Position numbers and translations under genes: made by a program
Shown: positions 33,610 through 46,162 of the stretch, piece by piece
How positions within the stretch are numbered: the first letter of the stretch is position 1
Layout: each line of letters begins with the position of its first letter
Notes under the pieces: model-generated
Databases searched by the model: none
The model's input: the letters and a program-made list of their open reading frames with translations, nothing else
What the model was told of the DNA's origin: nothing
NCBI GenBank assembly: GCA_027382625.1
Contig: JAJKFJ010021673.1
Span: 155,556-219,555 of the forward strand
Length of the DNA stretch: 64,000 nt
Direction of reading: 5' to 3'
DNA from: Tetmemena sp. SeJ-2015
Lineage: Eukaryota > Ciliophora > Spirotrichea > Sporadotrichida > Oxytrichidae

Positions 33610-34263
33610 TATTCCAAATTTATCATACGAATTCCTTAAAAACAATCAATCGCTTATACTCTCATTTAACATTGAAGATAGATGTTGGGGATGAGTATGT
33701 TGAAAATGTGAGGAGCATTTCAATATTCTAGAACATTTAAGAAAGAACAAGGAATGAGGTAAGTGCGTGCGTTAATCTAATATGAAATCCTTAATAACTG
33801 TTAAACTATCACAGTGGTGGTGGTTCAGATACAACATTAAATCTTTTGTAGATTACGAACATTGCAACGGAAATTCAAGAACTTCAAATGGATTTATGAA
33901 GACTAGAGAAGTAAGCTCCTTATTAGCAGAGGGAGGGAGAAGGGAATAGAAAGATAATGAATGAAAACAGATGGGTGACGATGAATTAGAGAACACTTCA
34001 TTTATACACTTTATATAAATCAATTGATAATTTAACTTTCATTAGATAGGGAAAGAAGATTATGAAACTAATATTTTGCTAGATAAAAAGTAAACTGCTG
34101 ATTTTTCTGCAATGTATTTAAGCAATAATAAGGGATATAGACCTATAATAAACACGATTGTGCTGCCACCACTTCAATATTACTGCACACCCTCCTGCTT
34201 CAGTTAAAATATAAAAACTCATAATTATTGCTTCCTGATGAGGATTGGAGGTTGACGAGGTGC
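33610..34263. other. Mostly non-coding region, possible tiny plus-strand exon
   Basis: A short plus-strand candidate: ATGAG at 33754-33758, intron GTAAGTGCGT-ATCACAG, then GGGSDTTLNLLQITNIATEI and QELQMDL with TGA near 33897. Too short to assign; otherwise AT-rich. Confidence 0.3.
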
Positions 34264-34975
34264 TCAGAGGTCGTCAATCTGACCACCCTCCTCCTCTTTC
34301 CAGAGGGTGAGGTTCTCCTTCAGAAGCTTCAATGATGCTCTTGGCGTCTCTGAAGTCCTCCTCGCTGATCTCATCGATCTTGTCGAGGGCCAACTGCAGG
34401 GCCTGCTCAGCCAACTCGCAGGCACGTCCCTGGTTCTTCATTACTTCGTAGTAGAAGACGGAGAAGTTGAGGGCGAGACCTAGCTTGATGGGGTTGCAAG
34501 GAGGTAGGGTGATACCGTTAGCCTCCTCGTAGGCCTTGAGGGCCTCGGTCTTGACCTGCTCGAGCTTGGCATCTTGGGCAGTCTCAGCGATGTAGCGGTA
34601 GTAGTCACCGACCATCTTCACGAAGAAGGCACGTGCCTCGTCTTCAGAAGACTTGCTGAGCACCTTGGACTTGACAATATCGATAATATTCTCGCAATCT
34701 GCATAGAGCTGGCTCTCAATCTTCTTCTTGTACACGCCGAGGGCGTCAGTGTGCTTGGCGTACTTGGGGTTCTGCTCAATAGCTGTGATGGTCCTCCATG
34801 CGGTTCTCTTGCTGCTGATGAGGTTCTTGAAGGCGACTGAGAGAAGGTTGCGCTCGTCGACGGTAAGGTTGGCTCCCTTGGAGTCAAGCACGGGCTTGAG
34901 GAAGTTGACCATGTCCTCAAACTTCTCAGCCTGTTCGGCCACTCTTGCCAAAAAGATATGCTCTTCGTCAGACAT
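34264..34975 (-). CDS. 14-3-3 protein
   Basis: Phosphoserine/threonine-binding adaptor. Start ATG complementary to 34973-34975 (MSDEEHIFLARVAEQAEKFE). Conserved blocks: RNLLSVAFKNLISSKRTAWR, the binding-groove residues in YKKKIESQL and MVGDYYRYIAE, LGLALNFSVFYYEVMKNQGR and LDKIDEISEEDFRDAKSIIE. One extra base at 34328-34329 shifts the frame after SIIE; without it the normal helix 9 LLKENLTLWKEEEGGQIDDL and TGA 34264-34266 follow, otherwise a shorter odd tail ends at 34274. No intron or IES. GC content is clearly higher than in neighbours, as for highly expressed genes. Confidence 0.96.
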
Positions 34976-35780
34976 TTACGATAGTGATGGTGGGTTTGAA
35001 TTTAAATTAATAATTATAAAGCCTGTCTCGCTTGGGCAATAAATACCATCGCACTTGCACCAACGCTCTCGATTATTCCTTACTACTCTCTTTTACACGC
35101 AAGTGATTTCATGGAATTTATATTGTAGAGGAGGGTGAATAAATTATTATAGAAAGTAATCAAAATGTGGGGCGTGAATAGGTGGGTAGAGAGTTTAAAA
35201 AAGTTGATGATTAATTTTTATTTTTGTCATTAGAAGCAGCCTGTTATAATTATATAAACATCTATCAATTTAGCATCAAGTAAACTTTTTACTACAGTTG
35301 CTAATAAATTCGCTTCTATATTATAGACTTTAATTTTGCAAATGCAGTATAGAAAATAGTCGGCACAGTCAAGCGGCCTTGACCCTAATATATCTAATAC
35401 CCTATAAGCATACGTTCTTGAGTCTGAATCTTACCACATCCTTCAAGATTCAATTAACAAAGGATTTGTAAAAAATAAAAGTTATTTTAAGATTAAAGCT
35501 ACCTGAATGAAACCAAGAGGCTCTCATAAAGTCAATTACAAATTACATTAAAAATGTTTTATTGTTTGCATGAAATAAGTGAGCAGATTAGTGCGCAATA
35601 GACATCTTATCTTAGAGAATAAGACAAATAGGCTCAATAGGTCACTTGCTCTGACCTTGCCACAAAGCTAGTTCATGCACCACAATTAACCAGAGTAGCA
35701 TCACATCACATACACATCATTTCACTTCTATCTTTATTTTGAGAGTAAGTGAGGAGTTGAACACTTACAGATCAGGCAAC
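34976..35780. other. Intergenic region upstream of 14-3-3
   Basis: About 800 bp, AT-rich, no ORF with coding bias. The first 100 bp upstream of the 14-3-3 start contains its promoter presumably; nothing specific recognised. Confidence 0.4.
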
Positions 35781-36333
35781 TCAGGCTTTGACGAACTCAG
35801 CAAGCAGCTGCTAGAAGGCCTGCAGCTAGAAATCTAAGCAGCAAAACTAGGTCAGAGTTCATCAGAGGAGGTGGCTCAGGTGAACGTTAGCGAGTCCACT
35901 CCTCCATTTAATTTGGTTTCAAATTAAAAAGCTAACAGACACATACCTCTATCAAAATAGCTGCCACTCGATCCAGTAAATAATCCAACTATTGCTTCTC
36001 AACTTAAATCCAAGGAAAACCAAACGATATAAGAAAATGCTTTCATAGTTAAGCAAGAGTCAATTTAATTTAAATGGTTTAGAGTTTTTACTTAATATAG
36101 TCGAGAAAGCTAAACTTAATGTTCAAAGAAGCTGCATCGATATCAGGGCCACCATTATCTCTTCCCTTAATGAGTGAGTATCTATTTTGATTTATATCAA
36201 TTCTTGCCTTTAAATAATCTTGCTTCGAATCGACCTTTGGCAGATAGCACCAATTCCTATAACTCCTCAGGCAATTCTTAAAGCAATCCTTCCCACTCGG
36301 CCTCTCTAGTCCCCCAACTCTAGTGCCCCTCAT
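35781..36333 (-). CDS. Small protein of unknown function
   Basis: Start ATG complementary to 36331-36333 (MRGTRVGGLERPSGKDCFKN), continuing NCLRSYRNWCYLPKVDSKQD and GGPDIDAASLNIKFSFLDYI. After a probable intron or IES (AT-rich 36090-36020) it reads VEKQQLDYLLDRVAAILIE, then another interruption (about 35945-35830) and a Leu/Gln-rich end LQAFQQLLAEFVKA, TGA 35781-35783. No family recognised. Divergent from the LINE-like ORF1 that begins just to the right. Confidence 0.5.
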
Positions 36334-36339
36334 CTAGTT

Positions 36340-39202
36340 ACCTCAACAACATCTGCACATCTGAGGTAAATCTGAATTCGCAAAGACTCAATCCTAATTC
36401 AAATCCCCTACTGACCACTGACAGCAATCTCACACCAAGAAATCCCTACAAGGAAGAGGCTTCTTCTTCATCTTTAAGAGAAAAGGCTTATCCTGAAAAT
36501 TTAAGCTCCAGAAATGAAAATTAGCTCAGTTCAGAGTCTCCGAGGATACCCAGTTTGGAGTTTAGGTCTCCTTCGAATCGGGAGATCAAAGATATGGAAA
36601 AGAAAAGACGCTCAAGTTCTAATCGTTACTCCTCTCAAAGGCAGCTAAACCAAGATAAACATCTACATTATATCGTAGTTTTACTTGAAAGAAGACTTCG
36701 AAGATTATACGGCTTAGGTTAAGGCTAAGCAATTGAAGCTTAGTGTCATATCAAATGATTCAACATAAGCAAAGTAGTTAGAAGAATATAGACTTACTGA
36801 GTATTCTCCGAACCAACCAGGTAGGGAAAATCTTGTTCCTAGATAATATAGAAACTGTAATCCCTTATCAACTGAGGAGAGTGAGGAGATGAGAGAATAT
36901 CTAAAGCCGTCACCCCCACCAATTTAGTAGAAACAAACTGAGTCATTCCTTAATCGCAAGGAAGCAGTATTTTAGGAGTATCAGTAACTTGTAAAGGCTC
37001 AAAACTCTCGTTAGCCTAGTGGCTCTCAGCCTTTGAGTGGAAAAGAATTCTAGTCTCGCGATTACAAAAGCTCTTTTAATTAGAGATATTCAGACAGAGA
37101 GTCTATAGATGACTATGATAGCTCCACACTCAGAATGATATAAGCTTAAGCTAAAAGCGCTATAAAATGCGACAATTCAGGTTTGGGATAGTAGTATATA
37201 GAAACTAATGAAAGCATCCAACACGAAAGATAACGAGTGGATACTTCAAGTTTATTAGAAGCTACTCAGAGAGCTTCTATTCTGAGCTAGACTCCGACAT
37301 AGGTGAACGATACTCTTAATTCTTCAAGCTAATAGAAAGGCAAGGTCTCTTCAAATAGGAAATTCGTAATCTCTTACGCTAAAGCAAAGCAATCAAATAA
37401 GCAAGAAAGCTAGTAATAAACTCTTAGCTCGAAGTAGAGCAGTGCTAAAGAGAAGGATTGTCAATATAATTTGCAAATATAACTGCATATTATATTTAAA
37501 GGAGGGCTCTAATTAGAAATTTGGAGAGTAGAAACAAGGAGGAATAGATAATAAGCCTGAGGTTACTCCTTTCTTCTCGCAACATGAAAGCGAAACAAGA
37601 AAGATAGAAGCCTAATTTGAGAATCTATTTGCTAAATTGGATTTAAACCCTGGCCTGAACTTTAACTGCTTTTAGAAATTAGACTCCAACAAATCTTCTA
37701 TGATGAATCTCCTGAATGGATCCTCGTTTCTTCCTTTGACAGGGAATAGTAGCAATTTCTCCACATTCCTTCAGCTATAGCAACAAGTTAAGCTTAACCC
37801 TCAGAACTCTCATAATTAAAATGGCTATATAAATGAAAGTTAGGAGCAGTAAGAGTCTCATCCTTTCTCAAAGATGAGCACCTTTAATTAGAACTCTGTA
37901 CTTCCCGCAAAGCCAGAGCACTAAGCGGATGAGATATTTATGAATCAAGAGAACGGGAGACACTATGTGACGTTTAATAATTTCGTTAACTCTTAACAGG
38001 CAACAAGATAGAACTCTCAAAAGGCGTCTATGACTTTCTCTGGGCCTAGTGAATCCTATCAAGATTAAGTGAGCAGAGTTCTCAAAGCAGTGGTAACCAA
38101 CATCGATCTGATACCAGAAGACCAATCTCAAAAAGCTTAAGAAGTTGTCCTAGAGATCAATCGTTGCATCTAAAAAGGAAATTAAATCCCAGAGAAACTA
38201 GCAGCTATTATATTGATGAAGAATGATTGCCAATTTCTCTTTTTATAGCTTAGCTTTATACATTTCATTCCAAAATAGATAGTAAAATCGTGGGCAATCT
38301 TCAAATGGATGAAGAGAACGAGAGATTCTTACAATAAGCTAATGTGTTTTCAAATCCTAAGTAAGACTTTAAGAATTTAGATACCAAAATAATCTCAAGT
38401 AAAAATGATAATAAGATAATAAAGTAGCAAGATAGAGTAAGACAAGACTAAAACATCCCAGAAGTACTCAAACCATTTGCAACCAATAATCAGATTCTCA
38501 AAGACTATGAATTCTTCTCTTCAGAAATAAATGACTCAAACAAATAATCATGAACACACTCTTTTTAATTTTTAAATTATTGACTTGATCTAAAGACTAT
38601 CAGCAAAGCAGCTTCAAACTATAGAGAATTCATCATCAAAGCTAGAATAATCAGTGGCATAGTCAGTTTTGTTAATTTGCGCTTCTTCTGAAGGTAGTTT
38701 GGTTAAGCTATCTGCAGACAGAAAACAGTTAGCCGATCGTAGTTGGGAAAATTGTGCTAAAGGATACTTCTCACAAAGACTTAGTGGCAAACTACTTCAG
38801 TGGATCAAGGGAATTAAGCAAGCCATAGAGAAGGAAGGTATTGAAGCCAGATGGATTAAATCTATCAAACTAAACACTTTAAAAGAGTTCGATAGCATAC
38901 TCTCTCAGCAGTAACTATCTAATCCTTCTTCTTCTGAAGATTATTTTTCCATTTTCATATACTCAAGTCTTTATAATAATAAGTTAAGTGAATAAACATA
39001 TTTGAATTAGCTTAGTTAAAACTTGTTCAGATTTTAAACATTCAAGTAGAGAGCGAACCCGTACAAAATCATTTTTCAAATTCATAACTTCATAACAATT
39101 TAGAGTCTTCTCTAAGCAACTTAAAACCAAACAAAATTCCCAAAGTTTCCAACTTTTAAAGTAGATTTTAATTTTACAAAACCTAATATCCTAAAACTAT
39201 GA
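36340..39202 (+). CDS. ORF1 of the LINE-like unit (low-complexity, Q/S/N-rich)
   Basis: Plus-strand frame rich in S, Q, N, K and E, with many TAG/TAA glutamines (for example RNPYKEEASSSSLREKAYPE; EESEEMREYLKPSPPP-like segments; KPEHQADEIFMNQENGRHY). Near the end NCAKGYFSQRLSGKLLQWIK and EGIEARWIKSIKLNTLKEF. The start codon is not identified. Frame changes are needed near 36700, 37520, 38260 (T run) and 38545, so indels or eliminated segments exist. The final frame stays open to a TGA that overlaps the ATG of ORF2 (ATGA). No known domain; ORF1 role (nucleic-acid-binding partner) is inferred from position only. It could also be a separate host gene. Confidence 0.55.
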
Positions 39203-42200
39203 TTTCAGAAAACGTCATTAACAAAAACGAAGGAGTCATCTTTGAAAATTCTCACGAATCAGATAGCAAGAGCGACTTTTCCACAACCTCAAACTCAAGC
39301 CATCAAGCAAAGGTTATTGAAAGCGAACCTAAAGTAAAAGCGCCAGCATCTCCTAAGAGAATATAGGATTCACAAATTTAGCAAGAGTAATTGTAGAAGG
39401 AAGAGATTGAGAAGTTAAGCCCATAAACAAATGAGAAAAGCATTCACTCCTATTCTAATGAGGAAAGCAGAGAGAAAGAGCAAAGGAATGATAGTAGCAG
39501 AATTACTACTAAGGATATTATATCTGCTTCATAAGAATATTCTGATAAGAAGGTAGAGGATCCAGATAATATTTAGATCAATCCTATCTAGGAAGGAAAT
39601 GATGAAATTGTGGATGATAAAAAGTTTTATCAAGAGATGAAAGATAGAAAGAAAAAGGCAATTGCTGATTGGAGGAATCCTAATCGAAGCACATCGTTTT
39701 ATTTGGACTTCTCAGGAAGCTCGAATCTTAGCTCATCAACCTAAAAGACTTCAACAAATACTCACCCGCATTTTATTAAAGAGGAAGTCGAGGACGTGAT
39801 TTTTACTTCACCAATTAGCTCGCAAGGAGAAATAGCTAAGTCCGAAAAAGTTAATAACAAAGTCTCAAAGGATAAAGAAAGGTAAGGCGATCGTAACGAA
39901 AGGGAGTATAATAACAAACATTATTTTAATAGCGGTAAGAATTAGAGACATAGCAAAATTAGGTAACCCTCTAGATACAAAGGTGGATACTAAAAGTAAT
40001 AGAGCAAGTTTCAACCTCCATATAGATAAAATTAAGTATTCGACAATTACAGGCCTGATACAAGATACTACAAACAAGACAATTTCCCAGTTTATCAGCC
40101 AAAACTGTACGCTTAGCCATAGCCCCAAATCTAGTAAAATAGTAAATCCCCTTCATCAAAGTAAAAAATATACTCCTAGTCTCTAACTGAGTGTTTAACT
40201 AAATAGACCAACTTCAATTTGAAGCTTTTCCTATTGAGGGCTGATGGAATATCAGGCAAGATTGCAGCGACCTATGATATCTTAGAAAAGCAGCAGCCTG
40301 ATGTGCTAGTGATCACTGATATATAGTACTCTCAGTAGCAAGATTTGCAATTTATAGGCTATCAAGCTTACCGAACTACAAGCTCCAAGATGAGTGGACT
40401 TATCATTTTGGTGAGATATGGATTCAAATCTTAAATCGTGGAGATGTTTAATGACTCTTCGCTTACTGTAGAAATAAGTTTGGAGAACAAAAGTCTCGGT
40501 TTAAACAATATCAATAACTAGGGCAAAGAGGGCTAAACCTGCTAAAAGCTGCACATTATTGGAGTCAATCTCAACATTGATGAGGAGTGGAAAAGTGTGA
40601 AGAATTTTACTAAGAACCTTATGGACATCTACATAAATCCTCATGTTGTTGTCTGCGGCAACTTCAATAAATACTTCCATTAAATGACTCGACTCTAAAA
40701 GAGATTTAACTTTTAGCTTTCAGACTATCTAATAACCGAGGATCAAGGGAGAGTGGATTTTAAGAATGAGATGAACAGTGTATTCACAAATGCTTAGTTT
40801 ATTGATAGTAAAAGAGATACCACTTGCATGTTGAACAAGGAGCTTTTCAAATTCAACCTCTCTATTGATCTAAACCTTCCCCAGAAATATATCGGAGGAA
40901 GAGAGTTTCATTAGAAGAAGAATGTCTCTAACTTTGTACTGAAATTGAAAAATCTAGAGCTAACTAAGGATAACACAGATTTGATTGCTCAAAATGTTCC
41001 AAAAACTATCGCCTTCACATAAATTTTCAGACCTGCTCACATGTTTAACACCCCTTATCAGAGAGAGTGGTTCTAAAAGAGGTCTCAATTTAAGGAGAAT
41101 ATTTGGGTACTCAAATTCACTAAGCTTGATAAGATCCTGAAGTTTAAAACTATCGAAGTCAACAAGTTCTACAATAAAATATAGAAATGCATTAAGCATG
41201 CCACTTTTTGCGAGAATGCTATAGGCACTCCTGATGGAAGAGGAATGGAGGCATTTGCATCTTACTACAGCGAGAAGTTTAGAGACTACTCGTTGGATAT
41301 TCCTAAGACTACAGAGAATAAGGTATTTCCAGATCAGATTCTTTATGAGTACATCACAAAGGGAATAAAGATATTTAAGGTAGGTTAGGGACTCTCAAGA
41401 GATCTTATTCCAGATGATTGCTTCAGTAAGAATGAGTTACTTGAGAAAATTTATTACGAGAGAGATTTGATCTTTAACTACTCTGAAAGGCCAAAAATCT
41501 GTGAGAGAGCAAAGGCACTTTTGATTTCAACTAAGCACAAAAAGATTGTATCTCCAGAGGATACTTAGCTCGTAATAATTCAACCAATGGTCATGCGTGT
41601 ATTAGATAGTGTTTGCTATGTCATGACTAAAGATTTGCTTTGGGATTAAATTGGTGACTACTAAAAAGGATTTAGAGGAGGTTCATCCTCATTTGAAACT
41701 GTAATGAAGATTCATTAAGACATCCAGAACACTCTTATCAATCCATAAGTGAGAGAGGAGTATTACCTCTTCATTAAATTTGAAAAGCCTTTTGATTCAG
41801 CCTACAGAACCAAGCTTTTTGAAATCCTCTTGGAAAGAATCTAGAATCAAGCCATGATAAATATCCTCAAGAAACTTCTGTTACCTTAGCAGATTGAGCT
41901 AGATGATGGAATTTACTTTGTTCAAGAAAAAGGAGTGACTAATGGATTATCAGTCGGCCCTCTCCTCTTTGCAACTTATATGGATTATCTTCTGAAGGAG
42001 AAAAATCTTCATCATTTCAACATGCAAGCCTTTGGATATCAGCTATTCTTCACCTTAAACTCTATTGACTAAATTCAGTAAGTTATCGTCTTACTCAAAC
42101 AGTTGAATCCCTACCTGATTCTAGACTGCGCAAAGTCAGGCATCATCTAAACTAAAGGCTCCTAACTCTCAGCTGGGATTGAAATTGAGGGAATTTTTGT

Positions 42201-44435
42201 CACTAATGCTTATAAATTCCAAGGTGCTTTCATTAGTCCCTTCAAATACCTTATGATGGAGAAGTCTATGGAAAAAATAAATCAGTATCAGTTCAAGCTT
42301 TGCAAATAGATCAGGAAGATTTAAGAAGCTGAGCTCTTTCCAATTGTTTAGGCATTTTTGCTTGGGTGTATTTTAATAAAGCTACTTCCTCTTTATATGA
42401 GTGGAGTCATTAAGCAAGATCAAATTAAGCATGTCTATAAGGAAAGCCTGAAGAAAGCTTTCGCTCAGTTAAAAATGAAAGATGATGGTCTCAGGATGGA
42501 GAATAATTCAGTACAGAAGTTCGAAAATCTCATGAAGTTCTTTACTCCTAGAAGGATTTTCTAAACTCTCAATGATGATAACGAAGTGAGAAGCATTCTC
42601 TTTATAATAGGTCAAATGGGAGTAAGAGAGAGAGTGAGTGAAAGTCATGCAAGACTCATTAACTTACAGTCTTAAGTTTGGATTATAAACGGAGAGTGCT
42701 GCAGATGCTTGCTTCACAATGAACCTCTAGGTTTGAGTCACTTGTGTGACATGGGCCTAATTAATTGCAAGATCCCCATCAACATGCGCGAAGTTTTCGA
42801 TTTGAATGAAATCCAGGCTGAATTAACAGCAGACAGGATCTACTCTAGACTTAGAGATATCAACAGGTTCCATCTTTTTAGAGCCAACAACTTCTAAGAG
42901 GATTTATTCAAGCTTATTTTTGAAGCCATTACTGCCATAAATCAAAAGGAGGTAAGAGAGCGCAAAAGATACAACTTGGACTCCATTCATAATAAGGGAG
43001 AAGCTTTAAAAGCCACTTTCAACTAAACTTTGAAGGCTTATAATCAGGAGCAGGATCTAAGTGGAAAGCAGTTGGATTACACGAATTTCAGTAATGCAAC
43101 TTACTATAGGCCCAGATACTACAACTCAAATAATGAAGTGCCAAAAAGGCTTAAACAAGAAGAGAGTATGAGAGAGAAAGAAACTGCTACAATAAATTTA
43201 CCAAAGCCGTTAATCAATACAAGGGAGAACCCTACTACAAAACTACAAACAATTATAATAACAATAACCACCAACAGCAACAATAATACAACAACCAGAG
43301 ATATGAAAACTTAGCCCTAATATAACTAGGAGCAAAACTTTAAACATTCAAACTAGAATTTACCTTGGAATCATGTAACAAACACAAATCCTCACTATGA
43401 AAAGCAAACTTAGAAAATTAATCAAGTTCCTGCTTAAGCTGCTAGTAGAGTTTAGATTGAATGCGGCCACAAGTAGCTATAGCAGTAAGAGCATCTTCAT
43501 CATTAATGCGGAGGTTGCAATAACAACCAAAGAATGAATAGATGTTAGTGTGAATCTAACAGCTGCCACTCAAACCAAATGAATGAAATATCTACTTTGC
43601 TTTTGCAGCAGCTTATCAAGCAAGTCAATCAATAAACCTTAGCTGCAACTTTTCAGCCTTAGATAGCACCTACTAATCCTTGCTTCGCCCTTCCCTAAGC
43701 CGATCCTTAGATACCTATCAATTTCGTACCTCAAATAGAGTAGCAGAAATTCAATCCACAGACTGTGAAGGAGTTCAGACCTTCAAGAATGAATAAGCAA
43801 GCACCTCACAACAAGCAATCCATGTTTCAAGTATTTTAGAGCAGTGAATCCTCTTCTAGCAACACCGAAGAAAAAATCAAGACTCACACTGAGAATGTGG
43901 AAAACCAGAAAAATGATGGATTGAGTAGTTTTATTGATTAGATTAATAAAACTGTCTCATAGTACCCCAATTAAAAAGATTTTCATGGCAAACTAGAACT
44001 CACCAAATAGCAGTTCAATAACTAGGTTCCTCAATAATAGACCTACCCCTATTCAACCCCCCTTCCTAATAGCTTCCCACTCTTATTCCACCCTAAGCTT
44101 ATGGCATTCCTCCTCAGATTCCTCAAGCATTTATGATTCCTCAATTCACAATGAATTTTGCAGGGTAATAGCCAGCACTCCAGCCTTCTCAGTTCTTCTA
44201 AAGCTGGGCCTTCGCCAAGCCAGTGGATGAAACAATCAAGCTTCTTCAGCAGCAACAGTAACAAATGCAATTTTAAAATTAAGATGTCTAGAAGGCATTG
44301 AGTTGTGTGAAAACAACAGCAGCTCAAGCACAAATCCCACCAGTGGCTCAAAGAATGGCCAAAGTCACTGAAAAGAACGAGAGCACTGAGAGTGATGACA
44401 GCTACTAGGAATTCTTCACGAGTTAGTATGAGTGA
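39199..44435 (+). CDS. LINE ORF2-like protein with degenerate endonuclease and RT active sites
   Basis: About 1745 codons, one frame apart from a run of six C at 44057-44062 where a missing C shifts the last 125 codons. N-terminal 340 residues are K/S/Q-rich with a basic YKGGYQKQQSKFQPPYRQNQ stretch. Endonuclease-like fold: KLFLLRADGISGKIAATYDI, DVLVITDIQ, SGLIILVRYGF, HVVVCGNFNKYF; the family's E and GDFN aspartate are D and N here. RT-like fold: IGDYQKGFRGGSSSFETVMK, YYLFIKFEKPFDSAYRTKLF (catalytic D of motif A is K), KGVTNGLSVGPLLFATYMDY, and MQAFGYQLFF where FADD is expected. Then GECCRCLLHNEPLGLSHLCD, a CCHC-type motif, and a long Q/N-rich tail ending in TGA 44433-44435. Most likely catalytically inactive. 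Confidence 0.8.
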
Positions 44436-44603
44436 TTCCTAAGACGAACAGGGAATGCAGGAGTATAGTTTGCATAATAATTATTTATTTCATATATAAA
44501 AATGAGCTTATAATTAGCATATTTTAATTTTTAAAAAGTTTTTATCTAAACTTCTTTAAACAAATTTAAATCATTAATTTCTTGTTCTGAAGATCAAAAT
44601 GTG

Positions 44604-44960
44604 ATGATTAGTCCAAGGGGTTCATTTATTAAGATTGAGGGACTGTCTTAAGTTGGACTTGATCTTTATAAATTCCTGCGAGCAGCTGTAAATTACTACG
44701 AGTTCATTTCCAATTTTTATCCAAAGAATTAGGGCAAGAGATTTACAAATGGGGGAGATAGCAAATAATAAGATAATAAGAATATGGGTAGAAGTTCAAT
44801 GACAAGAAAGGAAAGACCTGATTCCTCTTCTATCAGACCAGTAAAAAGAAATAGCATAGTGTAATCCCCTTCAAGTGGAGTTATGAAAATGTTTTCTCCA
44901 TAGAAGGATAAACTTTCCACAATTGCTGAATCAAATTATTCTTCCACTTGCAATATTTGA
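44604..44960 (+). CDS. Small basic/Ser-rich ORF, unknown
   Basis: 118 codons, ATG 44604-44606 to TGA 44958-44960: MISPRGSFIKIEGLSQVGLD, LYKFLRAAVNYYEFISNFYP, then S/R/K-rich SSMTRKERPDSSSIRPVKRN and SPSSGVMKMFSPQKDKLS. Four in-frame TAA/TAG codons. It could be a complete small gene or one segment of a larger one; no family recognised. Confidence 0.5.
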
Positions 44961-45207
44961 AGATAAAATGGTTAAGAGTTACTTAAAACTCTATTATATT
45001 AGGTATAATTAATTATAAGGATTATATATAATTTTTGCAATACTGGATTACTCTCTTCAAGATCGTAAAAGGGCTTACAAAATATCTCTGTGCACCACAC
45101 TCCAGTTTCCAATATTCATACCTAGAGATAATCTAACCAACCTTAACATTTTTAGAAGTACAATCAGTAATCTGCATCTTCAAATAATTTATTAGACTGT
45201 ATAGATA
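44961..45207. other. AT-rich spacer
   Basis: Frames are closed or lack bias; may contain an upstream exon of the coiled-coil gene that follows. Confidence 0.35.
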
Positions 45208-45286
45208 TTAAATTAATTTGGCTCGACCTAAATCACAAGGACCGAAAGAGAGAGTAGTAGTTGAGAGAAGTGGCTTTAAAAATACT

Positions 45287-46162
45287 ATGAACAAGTCCTC
45301 GTCAGCCTTAAACCTCGACTAAAGTGCCCACATATAAAAGTAGCCAAGGAATATCTCACTAAGCAACTCTAAGCCAAGATAAAGTTCAATCCAAAGTGAT
45401 AAATCTAAAGTGAAACTCCAAATGCCAGAGAGGAGATACAATGTATAGAAGTTTGAGCTGAATTAGAGGATCTATGAGGAAAATCTGAAATTCGAAAAAG
45501 AGGCAAGATCGAAGAGAGATATTATCCAGAGGTCGCATTATATGGTCACTCATCCAAAAAATATGTTCCTTATTTCTTATGCACTCAAATCAAAGGTAAG
45601 GAGAAAGCAATTAGAGCTTAATTTGAAAGAGATCAAAGGTAGTAAACTAAAACCAATGTTCATATCGAACAAGTTGAATACATCAATTAAGTATAAAAGT
45701 TTTTGGAGTATATAAATATATTATTTTAATTACCAGCATGATATTAGAGTCTTGCTTTAGTAATTCCTAGCTAAGAGGCTCAAAGAAGAAAGAACATATC
45801 TTAATTAAATGAATAAACAGAGTGCGGATGATGCTAGGACTTTAAGAATTTTGAATAGTGCATAGGAGAGACTAAAACTATTGGATGAGTTTAAAAAGAC
45901 ACTTGAAAATTCGGAATGGAATCAAATGAATTAGAAGTTCAGAGAATAGTTATAAGACAATCAAAAACATCAAGACTTTTTGGAGAGTATAGAATGCGAG
46001 AGACTCTACAAGCAGCAAGTATATGAGCTTACAAAAGTCCAAGAGCAAAAAGATAGAATGCATGAAAAGAGAACTCAATTATATTATGAGGAGATGAAAC
46101 TACTAAAAGAGAAAGAAGAAGCTCTGAGAGCACTTGAAGTAATGGCTAGATTTGCAAAATGA
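45287..46162 (+). CDS. Coiled-coil protein, unknown
   Basis: Uninterrupted ciliate-code frame. ATG 45287-45289 (MNKSSSALNLDQSAHIQKQP) is the first ATG; the frame is open further upstream (GPKERVVVERSGFKNT), so the true start may lie before it. After a Ser-rich N-terminus come MPERRYNVQKFELNQRIYEE, LKFEKEARSKRDIIQRSHYM and a continuous coiled coil rich in E/K/Q (QQVYELTKVQEQKDRMHEKR, MKLLKEKEEALRALEVMARF) to TGA 46160-46162. Composition suits a cytoskeletal or axonemal protein; nothing more specific is seen. Confidence 0.7.

Larger units (their letters stand above)
36340..44435 (+). mobile_element. LINE-like (non-LTR retrotransposon-derived) two-ORF unit
   Basis: Two long plus-strand ORFs overlapping as ATGA at 39199-39202, the second with apurinic-endonuclease-like and reverse-transcriptase-like domains followed by a Cys/His motif: the architecture of LINEs. 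No IES or intron pattern is evident inside ORF2. No 3' poly(A) or target duplication was recognised at the ends, so the limits are those of the ORFs. Catalytic residues appear lost, so it may be a fossil or a domesticated gene and not an active element. Confidence 0.75.

Noticed and set aside
36340..44435. CRISPR, phage or bacterial operon interpretation of repeated short direct repeats
   Set aside because: Stop-codon reassignment, introns, eukaryotic gene families and pointer-flanked IESs identify a ciliate germline genome; no spaced repeat array exists.
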